A stretch of DNA of 64,000 nucleotides from Chitinophagaceae bacterium (GCA_016699815.1 CP065012.1:1984001-2048000), one strand, 5' to 3'; positions 1 through 8,648 are shown, counted from the first letter of the stretch. The notes: a model not told the origin generated them from the sequence alone. Translations and numbers: made by a program.

Positions 1-338
1 GCCACCGCAGTGGCACATTTTATGCCTCTATGGTATTTGAATTTGTGGCCAGGGCTATTGGCTGCCTCGAAATTTATTTTATTGCATTGGCTTTGCAGGC
101 GCCAATTGGTTTGTTCGATTCATTTGTAATTAGCGCCGGCTCTTCGTTATTTGCCAATTTAATTTTCTTTTCTCCCATGCAGTTGGGTGCAAGAGAAGGC
201 GGTTTTATACTGGCATTGCGGAGTATGGGGCTCAATGGCGGTATGGGTATTTTTATGAGCCTGGTAACCCGTATCCGGGAACTGGTTTGGATATTTATTG
301 GTTTAATATTAATGAAAACCAAATCGAAACATTTATAA
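1..338 (+). CDS. Flippase-like / lysylphosphatidylglycerol synthase TM-domain protein, C-terminal fragment
   Basis: The frame is open from the left edge, so the start lies outside the window; about 110 C-terminal residues are visible. The segment is hydrophobic with three or four likely membrane helices. It carries the 'SPMQLGAREGGF' stretch, followed by a last helix and a short basic tail. This resembles the end of the UPF0104 / LPG-synthase transmembrane family (many-helix inner-membrane proteins in lipid or glycan transfer). The substrate cannot be told from the fragment. It lies 21 bp before the HAD gene on the same strand, so the two may be cotranscribed. Confidence 0.6.
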   Translation, partial: HRSGTFYASMVFEFVARAIGCLEIYFIALALQAPIGLFDSFVISAGSSLFANLIFFSPMQLGAREGGFILALRSMGLNGGMGIFMSLVTRIRELVWIFIGLILMKTKSKHL

Positions 339-359
339 TTTGTACACTAAATTTTTTTC

Positions 360-1068
360 ATGATAAAAGGTATCCTTTTTTGATTATGGCGGCACAATAG
401 ATACCAATGGTAAACATTGGGGCGAATTGTTGTGGGAAATGTACCAGCGTTACCGGGTGCCAGTTTCCAAAGAAGTGTTCCGCCAGGCTTATACTTTTGG
501 CGAAAAATCTTTGGCTATAAACCCGTTGATAAAACCGGGCCATAATTTTTTAGATGTTTTACAAATTAAAGTAAAATGCCAGTTTAATTACTTGTTTGCC
601 GAAGGCCAGCTTAAAGAAAACACCGATAATTTTTCGGAAGAAATAAAAAATATAGCCGGTGATTGCAATAACTATGCTATGCATATCATAAACGCTGCAA
701 AACCTGTACTGGAGCAACTTTCAGAAAGGTATCCTCTGATTTTAGTGTCTAATTTTTATGGAAATTTACACACTGTATTAAGGGAATTTGGCATCATCCA
801 TTTTTTTAAAAGTATTGTAGAATCGGCCGTAGTGGGTGTAAGAAAACCCAGCCCGGAAATTTTTTCGTTGGGTGTAAAAGCCTTAAACCTTTTGCCCGAA
901 GAATGTGTGGTAATTGGCGATTCGTACAGTAAAGATATTGCTCCCGGCCATGCTGCAGGCTGTCATACTATTTGGTTAAAAGAAACCGGCTGGGGCGACG
1001 ACCCGGAAGATACTACGCTAGCCAATAACGTAATTACAACATTTGAAGATTTACTAAAACTGCTATAG
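360..1068 (+). CDS. HAD-superfamily hydrolase (frameshifted near the N terminus)
   Basis: A HAD phosphatase of about 235 residues. Motif III/IV is clear near the C terminus ('VVIGDSYSKDIAPGHAAG'), with the conserved lysine region 'VGVRKPSPEIF' before it and motif II around 'LILVSNF'. The natural start is the ATG at 360, which gives MIKGILF; the frame then breaks in a run of six T at 376-381. Removing one T gives 'DYGGTIDTNG', the catalytic DxxxT motif I, in frame with the rest. As written, only an internal ATG at 427 opens the frame and the nucleophile is lost. A one-base error is the likeliest explanation. Substrate unknown. Confidence 0.8.
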
Positions 1069-1117
1069 CCATTAGGTAAACTTTGAACTGTTTTTTAAAC
1101 AGCAATATCGAAAACGC

Positions 1118-1459
1118 CTATTTAAAAAAAATAATTTTATTATCGGCTTTTTCAATTACGGCCTTGCTTCCTAAAATATCCAATCCTTTTTTATCGTAAA
1201 ATTTCAGGTAAAAAGTATCATTTACCAGGTTGTATCTGCCGGGGTAGCTGTTGTTTTTTACGCTGTCAAATAACTGGCGGTAAAATTCAAAAAAGTTGTT
1301 TTCTCTAATCACAAAATAAGCATCGTTCATATCTGCCACCGATTTAAAGCTCATGGTTACCGGGCTGCTTTCAAAAGTCGTTTTATCTTTATTAAATGAG
1401 CCAAGGCTGCCACAGGAGGCTAAAGAAATAATGGTAATAAGAAACAGAATATACCGCAT
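1118..1459 (-). CDS. Small hypothetical lipoprotein
   Basis: A 113-residue protein with a lipoprotein signal: a short hydrophobic stretch, then 'SLASCGS', where the cysteine would be lipidated. The mature part has no motif I recognise; it is mixed, with several aromatic residues and a beta-rich look. It is transcribed away from atpD, and the 179-bp gap between them holds the putative atpD promoter. Probably anchored in the inner or outer membrane. No function proposed. Confidence 0.6.
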   Translation of the reverse strand: MRYILFLITIISLASCGSLGSFNKDKTTFESSPVTMSFKSVADMNDAYFVIRENNFFEFYRQLFDSVKNNSYPGRYNLVNDTFYLKFYDKKGLDILGSKAVIEKADNKIIFFK

Positions 1460-1592
1460 CTTTTCTATGATTTTTAAAGTTTTTCACCACTTATATAGCA
1501 AAAGCTGCACCAAAATGCAATATTGGGTAAAAAGTCGGCTATTTTTTCTAAAAATCCTCCCCAACAAATTTTTCAATACAGCCCTGTACCCT

Positions 1593-1600
1593 TACCTTTG
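1593..1600 (+). promoter_or_regulatory. Putative Bacteroidota -7 element for atpD
   Basis: TACCTTTG fits the Bacteroidota -7 consensus TAnnTTTG and lies 39 bp before the atpD start. No clear TTG -33 element is visible at the usual spacing, so this is a weak call. Confidence 0.35.
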
Positions 1601-1638
1601 CGGCTCAAAAATAAACCTAATTTTTTTAAATAATTTTT

Positions 1639-3144
1639 ATGGCCAATACAGGTAAAATTAAAGCAATTATCGGCGCTGTGGTGGACGTACAGTTTGATAG
1701 CGATTCAAAACTTCCTGAAATTTTTAATGCCCTCGAAGTGGACCGTGGCGAAAGCGGCAAGTTGGTGCTTGAAGTACAGCAGCATCTTGGCGAAGACAGC
1801 GTACGTACCATTGCCATGGATGGAACGGAAGGCCTGGTGCGTGGCATGAAAGTGGTAGATACCGGCAAAGCTATTGCTATGCCTACAGGAGAAGCCATTC
1901 GTGGCCGCCTGTTTAATGTTACCGGCGACCCTATTGATGGTTTGCCTGCGGTAAGCAAAGAAAATGGCCGGCCCATACATGCAAAACCACCCATTTTTGA
2001 AAACCTGAGTACGGCATCGGAAGTTTTATTTACCGGCATTAAAGTAATTGACCTTATTGAACCTTATGCCAAGGGTGGTAAAATTGGTTTGTTTGGTGGC
2101 GCTGGTGTGGGTAAAACCGTATTAATACAGGAGTTAATCAATAATATTGCCAAAGCTTACAGTGGTGTATCAGTATTTGCCGGAGTGGGCGAACGTACCC
2201 GTGAAGGGAACGACCTTATGAGGGAAATGATAGAAGCGGGTATTATGAATTATGGCGATAAATTTAAGCACAGCATGGAAGAAGGTGGCTGGGATTTGGA
2301 TGCCGTGGATATGAATGGTTTAAAAGACTCCAAAGCAACCTTTGTTTTTGGCCAAATGAACGAACCACCCGGAGCCCGTGCCCGTGTGGCATTAAGCGGG
2401 TTAACCGTTGCTGAATACTACCGTGATGGCGACGGACAAGGCCAGGGAAAAGACATTTTGTTTTTCGTAGACAATATATTCCGGTTTACACAGGCAGGTT
2501 CCGAAGTATCGGCGCTGCTTGGCCGTATGCCTTCTGCCGTGGGTTACCAGCCAACGCTGGCTACCGAAATGGGACTGATGCAGGAGCGTATTACCTCTAC
2601 AAAAAATGGTTCTATCACTTCGGTGCAGGCGGTGTATGTACCTGCGGATGATTTAACCGATCCGGCGCCGGCAACAACCTTTGCTCACCTGGATGCAACA
2701 ACGGTACTGAGCCGTAAAATTGCAGATTTAGGTATTTATCCTGCGGTAGATCCTTTGGATTCTACTTCAAGGATTTTAACCCGGCAAATTGTAGGAGATG
2801 AGCATTATAATTGCGCCAACAGGGTAAAATTAATTTTACAACGCTATAAAGAGTTACAGGATATTATTGCCATATTGGGTATGGATGAATTGAGTGATGA
2901 AGATAAACTCGTTGTGTTCCGTGCACGCAAAGTGCAGCGTTTCCTTAGCCAGCCGTTTTTTGTGGCCGAGGCATTTACCGGTTTAAAAGGTGTGTTGGTT
3001 CCCATTGAAGAAACTATACGTGGCTTTAATGCCATTATGGATGGTGAAGTAGATGAATACCCCGAAGCAGCATTTAACCTGGTAGGAACATTGGACGATG
3101 CAATAGAAAAAGGTAAAAAATTGATGGCAGCAGCGCAGGCTTAA
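1639..3144 (+). CDS. atpD: F1F0 ATP synthase subunit beta
   Basis: A 501-residue catalytic beta subunit of F1 ATPase, the normal length for the family. It has the beta-barrel N domain (about 1-85), the Walker A loop 'GGAGVGKT' at 153-160, the catalytic 'GERTREGND', Walker B 'ILFFVDNIFRF' and the family signature 'PAVDPLDSTS'. It hydrolyses or makes ATP in the alpha3beta3 ring on the cytoplasmic face of the inner membrane. In Bacteroidota, atpD and atpC commonly sit together, away from the other subunit genes. Here atpC follows after a 473-bp gap holding an S23-type insertion. Intact, and GC-richer than the island that follows. Confidence 0.98.
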   Translation: MANTGKIKAIIGAVVDVQFDSDSKLPEIFNALEVDRGESGKLVLEVQQHLGEDSVRTIAMDGTEGLVRGMKVVDTGKAIAMPTGEAIRGRLFNVTGDPIDGLPAVSKENGRPIHAKPPIFENLSTASEVLFTGIKVIDLIEPYAKGGKIGLFGGAGVGKTVLIQELINNIAKAYSGVSVFAGVGERTREGNDLMREMIEAGIMNYGDKFKHSMEEGGWDLDAVDMNGLKDSKATFVFGQMNEPPGARARVALSGLTVAEYYRDGDGQGQGKDILFFVDNIFRFTQAGSEVSALLGRMPSAVGYQPTLATEMGLMQERITSTKNGSITSVQAVYVPADDLTDPAPATTFAHLDATTVLSRKIADLGIYPAVDPLDSTSRILTRQIVGDEHYNCANRVKLILQRYKELQDIIAILGMDELSDEDKLVVFRARKVQRFLSQPFFVAEAFTGLKGVLVPIEETIRGFNAIMDGEVDEYPEAAFNLVGTLDDAIEKGKKLMAAAQA

Positions 3145-3148
3145 GGGA

Positions 3149-3185
3149 AGTATAGAGTATTGAGTATTTAGATTTGAGTATAGAG
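3149..3185 (+). repeat. Left arm of AT-rich inverted repeats flanking the S23 gene
   Basis: Degenerate 'AGTAT..AG' units follow one another, including AGTATTTAG at 3163. The right arm at 3577-3615 has the reverse-complement unit CTAAATACT several times. The two arms bracket the S23 gene. Confidence 0.5.
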
Positions 3186-3210
3186 CGTAATATCAATTAA
3201 TTGTGCTAAA

Positions 3211-3572
3211 ATGGGAATGCATAGGTTTAGGGAACTAAAAATAGGGCAACGAAGAATGGATCTTGCAGAAAATGTTTACCGGGTAGTTGCAGGGTTTCCA
3301 ACTGAAGAAAAATATGGCCTTACTCCTCAATTAAAAAGATGTGCTGTTTCTGTACCAGCTAATATATCCGAGGGTGCAGGCCGGGCTATCAATAAGCAAT
3401 TTAAATTTTTTCTTGAAGTGGCAATGGATTCCTGCAATGAGGTGCAAACGCAAATGGAGCTGGCCCAAAGGTTTGGCTACGTTCAGCCTGAACAGGCGAG
3501 GTATTAATGGATGAAGCATTTCAAATGTAAAAATTGATCCTTGCAATTTATAATTCATTAAGCGAAGCATAA
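3211..3572 (+). pseudogene. Four-helix-bundle S23 / IVS-type protein, disrupted
   Basis: The first 98 codons match the 23S-rRNA-intervening-sequence ('S23') four-helix-bundle family: 'FRELKIGQRRMDLAENVYR', 'LTPQLKRCAVSVPANISEGAGR', 'FFLEVAMDSCNEVQTQMELAQR'. Family members are about 115-125 residues, and this frame stops early at 3507. The missing last helix ('EVLMDEAFQM', then 'KLILAIYNSL') is readable one frame over, down to a stop at 3570-3572, after one G is restored near 3497. A further in-frame TAA sits at 3528. Two lesions of different type suggest real decay. It interrupts the atpD-atpC pair and is bounded by inverted AT-rich repeats. The molecular role of this family is unclear. Confidence 0.7.
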
Positions 3573-3576
3573 CCCG

Positions 3577-3615
3577 CTAAATACTATATACTAAAATACT
3601 AAATACTAAATACTT
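3577..3615 (+). repeat. Right arm of AT-rich inverted repeats flanking the S23 gene
   Basis: Several copies of CTAAATACT or near variants, reverse complementary to AGTATTTAG in the left arm at 3149-3185. It ends 2 bp before the atpC start, so it forms the atpC leader. Confidence 0.5.
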
Positions 3616-3617
3616 AT

Positions 3618-3869
3618 ATGACATTAGAAATTCTCACCCCCGAACGCAAAGTTTTTAGCGGCGATGTATATGGCGTACAATTGCCGGGTATTGACGGGTT
3701 GTTTGAAGTATTGGATAAACACGCCCCACTTGTAAGCGCCTTAAAAAGCGGCAAAATGAAAATTTTGAAAGATAAAAATACCGGCCAGCAGTTTAATATC
3801 CAAAGCGGCTTTGTAGAAGTATTGGCAAATAAAACTACCGTGCTGGTAGAAGGAGCGGAAGAAATTTAA
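3618..3869 (+). CDS. atpC: F1F0 ATP synthase subunit epsilon, short form
   Basis: An 83-residue epsilon subunit with the N-terminal beta-sandwich: 'LEILTPERKVFSGDVYGVQLPG', 'GLFEVLDKHAPLVSALKSG' and 'FVEVLANKTTVLVEGAEE'. The C-terminal helical hairpin, which regulates the rotor in longer homologues (about 130-140 residues), is absent. Short forms like this are usual in Bacteroidota. It acts in the central stalk of F1. The S23 insertion separates it from atpD. A clear terminator follows at 3893-3917. Confidence 0.92.
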   Translation: MTLEILTPERKVFSGDVYGVQLPGIDGLFEVLDKHAPLVSALKSGKMKILKDKNTGQQFNIQSGFVEVLANKTTVLVEGAEEI

Positions 3870-3892
3870 ATTAATTTTTGTATAATATATTT

Positions 3893-3917
3893 ACCCGGTT
3901 ATATGGCCGGGTTTTTT
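3893..3917. terminator. Intrinsic terminator after atpC
   Basis: The perfect stem ACCCGG (3893-3898) / CCGGGT (3907-3912) has an 8-nt loop and is followed by a T run at 3912-3917. It ends the atp transcript and overlaps the end of the convergent XRE gene. Confidence 0.8.
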
Positions 3918-4260
3918 ATTTTGTATTTTTAGAAATAATAGTCAATATATCATCTACTTTTTTCTGTAATTGCTCAAAATGATCATAAGGATGATTAAAA
4001 TTTTCGGTTTTTAATGAAACAATATTGCAGGAACTGTTATCATTAAAGTTAACTACCTGTTCAGTACTTCCAGAAAGTAGCCAATTGGCGTCTAAATCAA
4101 ATTGATCAATTAATCGTTTTAGTAAATCTAAAGAAGGCACCCTGTTATTGTTTTCGTATTGGCTATAATTTCCTTGCGTTGTAAATAATAAATCAGCCAT
4201 TTGTTCCTGGCTTAAATTGTTAAGCTTACGGATTGACTTTAATTTTGAACCAAAATCCAT
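3916..4260 (-). CDS. XRE-family helix-turn-helix transcriptional regulator
   Basis: A 114-residue protein with a Cro/CI-type HTH at about residues 6-62 ('LKSIRKLNNLSQEQMADLLFT', 'NYSQYENNNRVPSLDLLKRL') and a short C-terminal helical tail that may dimerise. It is divergent from the DUF4221-like lipoprotein gene. The 113-bp gap between them holds a perfect 26-bp palindrome, a likely operator. The last third of the gene (3945-4004) is repeated exactly at 8585-8644, before the second barrel module. It probably controls the exported-peptide island and itself; inferred from position only. Confidence 0.88.
   Translation of the reverse strand: MDFGSKLKSIRKLNNLSQEQMADLLFTTQGNYSQYENNNRVPSLDLLKRLIDQFDLDANWLLSGSTEQVVNFNDNSSCNIVSLKTENFNHPYDHFEQLQKKVDDILTIISKNTK
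3945..4004. repeat. 60-bp perfect direct repeat, copy 1 (inside the XRE gene)
   Basis: Identical base for base to 8585-8644, in the same orientation, offset 4640 bp. Here it encodes about 19 residues of the regulator tail ('YDHFEQLQKKVDDI' lies inside it). Confidence 0.92.
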
Positions 4261-4290
4261 AAAAGAGAGTTTATTCTCAAATGTAATAAC

Positions 4291-4316
4291 ATTATTTCAT
4301 TTTAAAATGAAATAAT
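4291..4316. promoter_or_regulatory. Perfect 26-bp palindrome, likely operator of the XRE regulator
   Basis: The half site ATTATTTCATTTT is followed directly by its exact reverse complement AAAATGAAATAAT. It lies 31 bp upstream of the XRE start and 58 bp upstream of the divergent lipoprotein gene. That is the classic position for a dimeric HTH regulator acting on both promoters. Binding is inferred. Confidence 0.65.
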
Positions 4317-4373
4317 TCATATTTTCCATTGAATTTTAAACATACAATCAAATTAATTAAGCTAATAAAAATT

Positions 4374-5498
4374 ATGAAAATTAGCAAACTGGTCATTATT
4401 CTACTTTTAACTATTTCATGTAATAATACCGTCAGTTTAAAATTAGAAAACTCAAATTATTTAAATTTTCAAGACAGTATTAAGATAAAATTGGACTCAT
4501 TAACATTTAACAATTCAGATAATATACAGCTACAGGATTCCGTACTTATGATAAAAAATGAAGTGATAAATTCATTGACTTTTTTAGATTTTAGAGGAAA
4601 TGTATTGGCATATCACGACTTTAGTGAAATGAAAGAGAAGTTGCATAAATTCAATATAGATGGAGCATGGTTTACATCTCTTGATTCAATTTATGTATTT
4701 ACATCAAAGTATAAAATGATTTACCTTTTTAATAATAAAGAGGTTTGTATAGATAGTCTCTCAACAACAAATGATTCTATTAAAATCAAGTTACTGCCAC
4801 ATATTTATATTTCTACGATTCAGCAACCCTACGTTTATGAAAAATCAATTTATACTTCAGGTTTTTCCTTTGGGGAAGGAAAGGAAATTGCGGATTCAAA
4901 TAGATTTGTCGTAAGAGAACTTAAAAAAGACACGTCAGATTACTTAGTAAATTATCCTCCGGATTACGCTGATATTGATTGGGGAGGCATATATTATAGG
5001 ATGGTATATAGTTGTATTGCGAATGATTCTTTAATGTACATCTCATTTCCGGCAAGTGATTTTATAGCAATATTAAATCTTAATACTAAAAAAGTAAAAT
5101 ATCAAAATTTATATCCTCAAATTAATAAATTATTAAAACCATTTCATGGAGATTTGATTATTTCAGCAAAAGATAACTTTAAAAGAGCAAAACATTATTA
5201 CGGGCAATACTCATTTAAAGGGATAATTTATGATAAATATAGAAAAGTTTTTCACAGATTTTTACTTGAACCTGCTAACCAAAAAGATATTAAAAATGGG
5301 AAACTTGGTATGCAAAGGAAAATAATACTTACTTATAATAATAAGTTACAGTATTTGGGATTCACAGAATTAAATGAATCAGTTTCAAGTTCAACTTTTT
5401 TTGTTACAAAAAAAGGGCTATTAATAAAAAATGAAAGCTATCAAAATGATGAAGATAATCTCTATTTTTATCTGTATTCACATAGGAATGATAATTAG
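4374..5498 (+). CDS. DUF4221-like lipoprotein (probable beta-propeller)
   Basis: A protein of about 374 residues. I chose ATG 4374 because it places a lipoprotein signal at the N terminus ('IILLLTISCNN', lipid cysteine near residue 17); an ATG at 4329 would only add a charged lead. The body is beta-rich, with repeated strand-turn patterns, as in the DUF4221 / TolB-like propeller lipoproteins that Bacteroidota encode near small exported peptides. Family assignment is by general look and context, not by a diagnostic motif. It is the first gene of the AT-rich operon and overlaps the start of the CxxC lipoprotein gene. Confidence 0.65.
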   Translation: MKISKLVIILLLTISCNNTVSLKLENSNYLNFQDSIKIKLDSLTFNNSDNIQLQDSVLMIKNEVINSLTFLDFRGNVLAYHDFSEMKEKLHKFNIDGAWFTSLDSIYVFTSKYKMIYLFNNKEVCIDSLSTTNDSIKIKLLPHIYISTIQQPYVYEKSIYTSGFSFGEGKEIADSNRFVVRELKKDTSDYLVNYPPDYADIDWGGIYYRMVYSCIANDSLMYISFPASDFIAILNLNTKKVKYQNLYPQINKLLKPFHGDLIISAKDNFKRAKHYYGQYSFKGIIYDKYRKVFHRFLLEPANQKDIKNGKLGMQRKIILTYNNKLQYLGFTELNESVSSSTFFVTKKGLLIKNESYQNDEDNLYFYLYSHRNDN

Positions 5499-5853
5499 TG
5501 GTTGCAAATATGATAAATTCAATGATAGTTTATCACGTTTTAAGGAATTAAATGATGTTGGGGAAAATTCTAAAATTTATATTATTCCTGGATCTGGTTG
5601 TACAGGTTGTATTAGTAGTGCCGAAGAATTAGCTTTGAAAAATATAAATAGCGATAGTAATTATTTTATTTTTACAGAAATAAGATCATTAAAAATATTT
5701 AAGAATAAATTTCCTCAACTTTATATCGCAAAGAATGTAATTGTTGATAGTCTCAATTACTTTAAATATCCAAATGATCAATATAGAATTTACCCTATTG
5801 TTTATAAAATGGTATCTAAAAATTTGGAATTCTTTCAATACCTAAAACCATAA
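5446..5853 (+). CDS. Small lipoprotein with CxxC redox-like motif
   Basis: About 135 residues. The start could be 5431 or the ATG pair at 5446/5449. A signal precedes the lipobox 'IISGCKY'. The mature part opens with a beta strand, then 'PGSGCTGCISSAEE', a CxxC at a strand-helix junction as in thioredoxin-fold proteins. The rest is too short and divergent to confirm that fold. It overlaps the upstream gene by about 50 bp and lies 11 bp before the barrel gene, so all three are probably one transcript. Because the operon also makes a cysteine-rich peptide, a thiol-handling role is plausible but inferred. A relic of its 3' end lies at 8649-8669. Confidence 0.65.
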   Translation: MMKIISIFICIHIGMIISGCKYDKFNDSLSRFKELNDVGENSKIYIIPGSGCTGCISSAEELALKNINSDSNYFIFTEIRSLKIFKNKFPQLYIAKNVIVDSLNYFKYPNDQYRIYPIVYKMVSKNLEFFQYLKP

Positions 5854-5864
5854 TTTAAAATTAA

Positions 5865-8194
5865 ATGAAATTTATAACGTATCCTATTTTGCTAATATTA
5901 GTTTTTCTTTTTTTACATACTAAGATAACCGCACAAAATAAAAACTGTACGATTGAATTTGCCGTTCAAGATTCTACTAATTTGAATTTAAAGAATATTA
6001 AAATAAACTTAGTTCAGAATGATAAATTAACTCGTTGCAAAATAAATGAAAAGGTTGGGGTATATAAAGATGTTACAATGAGCATTGAATTTAGCAGCCC
6101 CGATTTTATTATACCGGGTATAAAAAATTTAAAACTTCAAGGTGATACCTTAATTTTTGTAACAATAAAGAGGCTGGAATCGGTACTGGTAATGTCAAAA
6201 AAAAGTATAGTTCGACAAACATTAAATGGGTTTGAGTATAGCCCGGCAAATGATAGCCTTTTTAAAAATCAGAGCCTTTTAATTGCTTTACAGAGATTGC
6301 CCTTTATGTACATAATGGACGTGGATGCTATTGGTTACGAAGGTGGAAAAATAATGTTTAAAATAAACGGAAAAGAAAAGAAAGGCATTGGTGATAGTTG
6401 GAATAATGTACTTAAAGTTTTAAATGCAAAAGATATATACAAAGTAGAAATGATAAGGGAAATTCCTGAATTTGTAAAAAGCCAGGGATATGCCGTAATA
6501 ATAAATATTTTAACGCTTGATGCAAACTTGTATGGAAAAACCTTCAGCTTTGCTGAAATATTTGATTCAAGAAAAAATAGTGATGCCAACCTGGACTTTA
6601 CAATGCAACATAAGAAAGCAGATTTTTCTATAACTGCAGCAAGTTCAAGTGATAAACAGGAGCTCTTTAGTCATACAAAAGTTCTTGAAAATGGTAATAC
6701 TAATGCGGAGAATGATATGTGTATAAATTATGTTTATCGTTCCAATACTGCAAACATTGGTTATGGCCTTCGGATTGACAGTGCAAATGATTTTTCTATA
6801 AACTTAGCATTGCACAAATATGAAAATAACAATCAATTTCTAATTTTATATAATTACCCTAATTCAATTAATAATCAAAAAAACAAATTGATAAACCTGG
6901 GCGCAGGTTTAAATGTAAGTTATATACACAGGAAGAATAAATTTATAACTAAAAGCATAATCACTGTAGCTAAATTTGGAAATGAGGAGTTTAGCAATAA
7001 ATTAGCTTACTTAAAAGCGGGTAAGCCTGATAGTATTGACTATAAAACCAATACTAAGCCAACAAATTGGATTGTTGAGTATAATTATTTAAATACAAAA
7101 CATGAAACATATAATATAGAATACGGTGTACAGGCATATAAAAAATACCTGGGTCAATCTTTTTATACTTATGCGATTGACAGCCTAACAAATAAAAACG
7201 GGAGTCTTATTAAGCAAAGCGAAGACTCTGTATTGTTTAATCAATTTGCCATTCGGCCTTATTATAAACTTGATAAAGATTTTACCAATAAAAAAAATAT
7301 AACACTCACGCTTAGCGCTGAGTATTATTCATTAAAGAATAAAAGTGAAAATCAAAAACATTTTTTATTACCCTCAATTGATGTATCCTATAAAAAATTG
7401 CTGAAAAATAATGGGTCATTAAAGTATGGGGTAAAGTATAATTATTTTAAACCATCTATTGATTTTTTAACCGGCAAAAATTATTTCATGTCTCCAATAG
7501 AAGAAAGAAATGGCTCCACTACATTGTCTCCCGGCAAATCCATTAATGCAGATATTGATTTAACGTATACAAATAAAGTAACAATTTCGCAAAAGCTCTC
7601 TGCAACTTATTTTTATGATGTTCCTACATTCTATACAGTTTATGATACATCTGCCAAGATGCTTATTACCAACTCGATAAATGAAGACCGAAGCTTATAT
7701 TTAAATTATTATATTTATTTTCAAAAACAAGTGAACAAAAAATTTCGATTTTCTATTAGTGCAAGCCCCAATTATATCATTACACATACCGGGAAGAATA
7801 ATGCTTCGCATAGTGGATTTAGTATTAGAAGCCTTAGCAATGGTACTTATTCATTAGGTACTAAAGCCGGGTTCCTGGGCTTTACAAGTTTTTTAAACAC
7901 TAATGTAATTACCAACCAGGGATATTATAACGGTTCCATAATGTATAGTATTTACTATGCTCGCACCATAATAAAACGGAAGCTGGTAATGACATTAATT
8001 GCCAGTCAGTTTTTGAAAAGAACAGGGATATTAAAACTTATAGTATTTATAATAATACTGAGCGGTTTACAAATCAAATTACTCCATTCCGGTTATTTAA
8101 AATAAGGTTGGCTTATAATTTTTCAAACCTTGTGATACGGAAATTTGCTCAAAAAAAGTCTACCCGTGTGCACGATGAGAAATCGGCAAATTGA
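5865..8194 (+). CDS. Outer-membrane beta-barrel protein with TonB-type plug, copy 1 (frameshift near the end)
   Basis: About 776 residues when repaired. A signal peptide ends at 'KITAQ'. Then come a small carboxypeptidase-regulatory-like domain, a plug-like segment ('LLIALQRLPF', 'GGKIMFKINGKE', 'NAKDIYKVEMIREIPEF'), and a long array of alternating polar/aromatic strands typical of the Bacteroidota outer-membrane barrel family. The frame breaks at the A run 8016-8019. One extra A gives 'KNRDIKTYS' and a tail matching copy 2, with the stop at 8192-8194; as written it ends at 8105. It is roughly half identical to copy 2 by eye. It is probably an uptake or export channel, with the adjacent peptide as the natural candidate substrate; this is inferred. 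Confidence 0.82.
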
Positions 8195-8216
8195 TATTGC
8201 GAATTGAAATGATTTA

Positions 8217-8228
8217 TTGCAAATGCAA
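8217..8228. promoter_or_regulatory. Short inverted repeat before the first small peptide
   Basis: TTGCA-AA-TGCAA lies 62 bp upstream of the peptide start, in the 95-bp gap after the barrel gene. It could be a regulator site; that is a guess. Confidence 0.25.
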
Positions 8229-8289
8229 ATTTTATTATAAAGTAAAATGTTTGAATTTAGGGTATAAATTTTAATCTAAAACTTTAGAA

Positions 8290-8502
8290 ATGAAAAAAAT
8301 TATTTTTGTGATTTCAATCTTCGTTTTTGGCACTGCAATGTATTTACATGCAAAAGTCACCCCACCTCCCGAAGCAAGCTGCCCGAGTGGAGGCCCCAAT
8401 AGTGATGGGTATTGTGTTGAAATATTTGATGCCAATAATGTCGGTAAGTCAGTATGCTTGGATCCAGGGAATTCAGCAGTTGCACTCAATTGTTGTAAAT
8501 AA
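8290..8502 (+). CDS. Small exported cysteine-rich peptide, copy 1
   Basis: A 70-residue protein with an Sec-type signal: 'MKKIIFVISIFVFGTAMYLHA' fills about residues 1-21. The mature peptide of about 49 residues starts at 'KVTPPPEAS' and has five cysteines ('SCPSGG', 'GYCVE', 'SVCLD', 'NCCK'). Four of them align with cysteines in the broken copy at 11189-11401. It follows the barrel gene and has its own terminator. In layout it recalls the short NVEALA-type peptides of gut Bacteroidota, but that motif is not present. Maturation and function are unknown. Confidence 0.75.
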   Translation: MKKIIFVISIFVFGTAMYLHAKVTPPPEASCPSGGPNSDGYCVEIFDANNVGKSVCLDPGNSAVALNCCK

Positions 8503-8530
8503 AACTAATTTAACAACAAAGTATTTAATG

Positions 8531-8554
8531 AGGCTGATACTTTCAGCCTTTTTT
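8531..8554 (+). terminator. Intrinsic terminator after peptide 1
   Basis: Stem AGGCTGA (8531-8537) / TCAGCCT (8543-8549) with a 5-nt loop and a T run. Confidence 0.82.
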
Positions 8555-8584
8555 ATTTCCAATATGGCAATATTTATTTTTTTC

Positions 8585-8644
8585 ATATATCATCTACTTT
8601 TTTCTGTAATTGCTCAAAATGATCATAAGGATGATTAAAATTTT
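8585..8644. repeat. 60-bp perfect direct repeat, copy 2 (fragment of the XRE regulator gene)
   Basis: Identical to 3945-4004. Here it is a non-coding remnant between the terminator of peptide 1 and the second barrel gene. The rest of the regulator gene is absent. Confidence 0.92.
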
Positions 8645-8648
8645 ATCT

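Noticed and set aside
1626..2039. Antisense reading frames over atpD and similar long shadows over narG, narH, moaA and the kinases
   Set aside because: They lie opposite or in another frame of clearly conserved genes and have no family character of their own.
3211..3572. Intervening sequence inside a 23S rRNA gene
   Set aside because: The S23-type gene lies between atpD and atpC; there is no rRNA sequence nearby.
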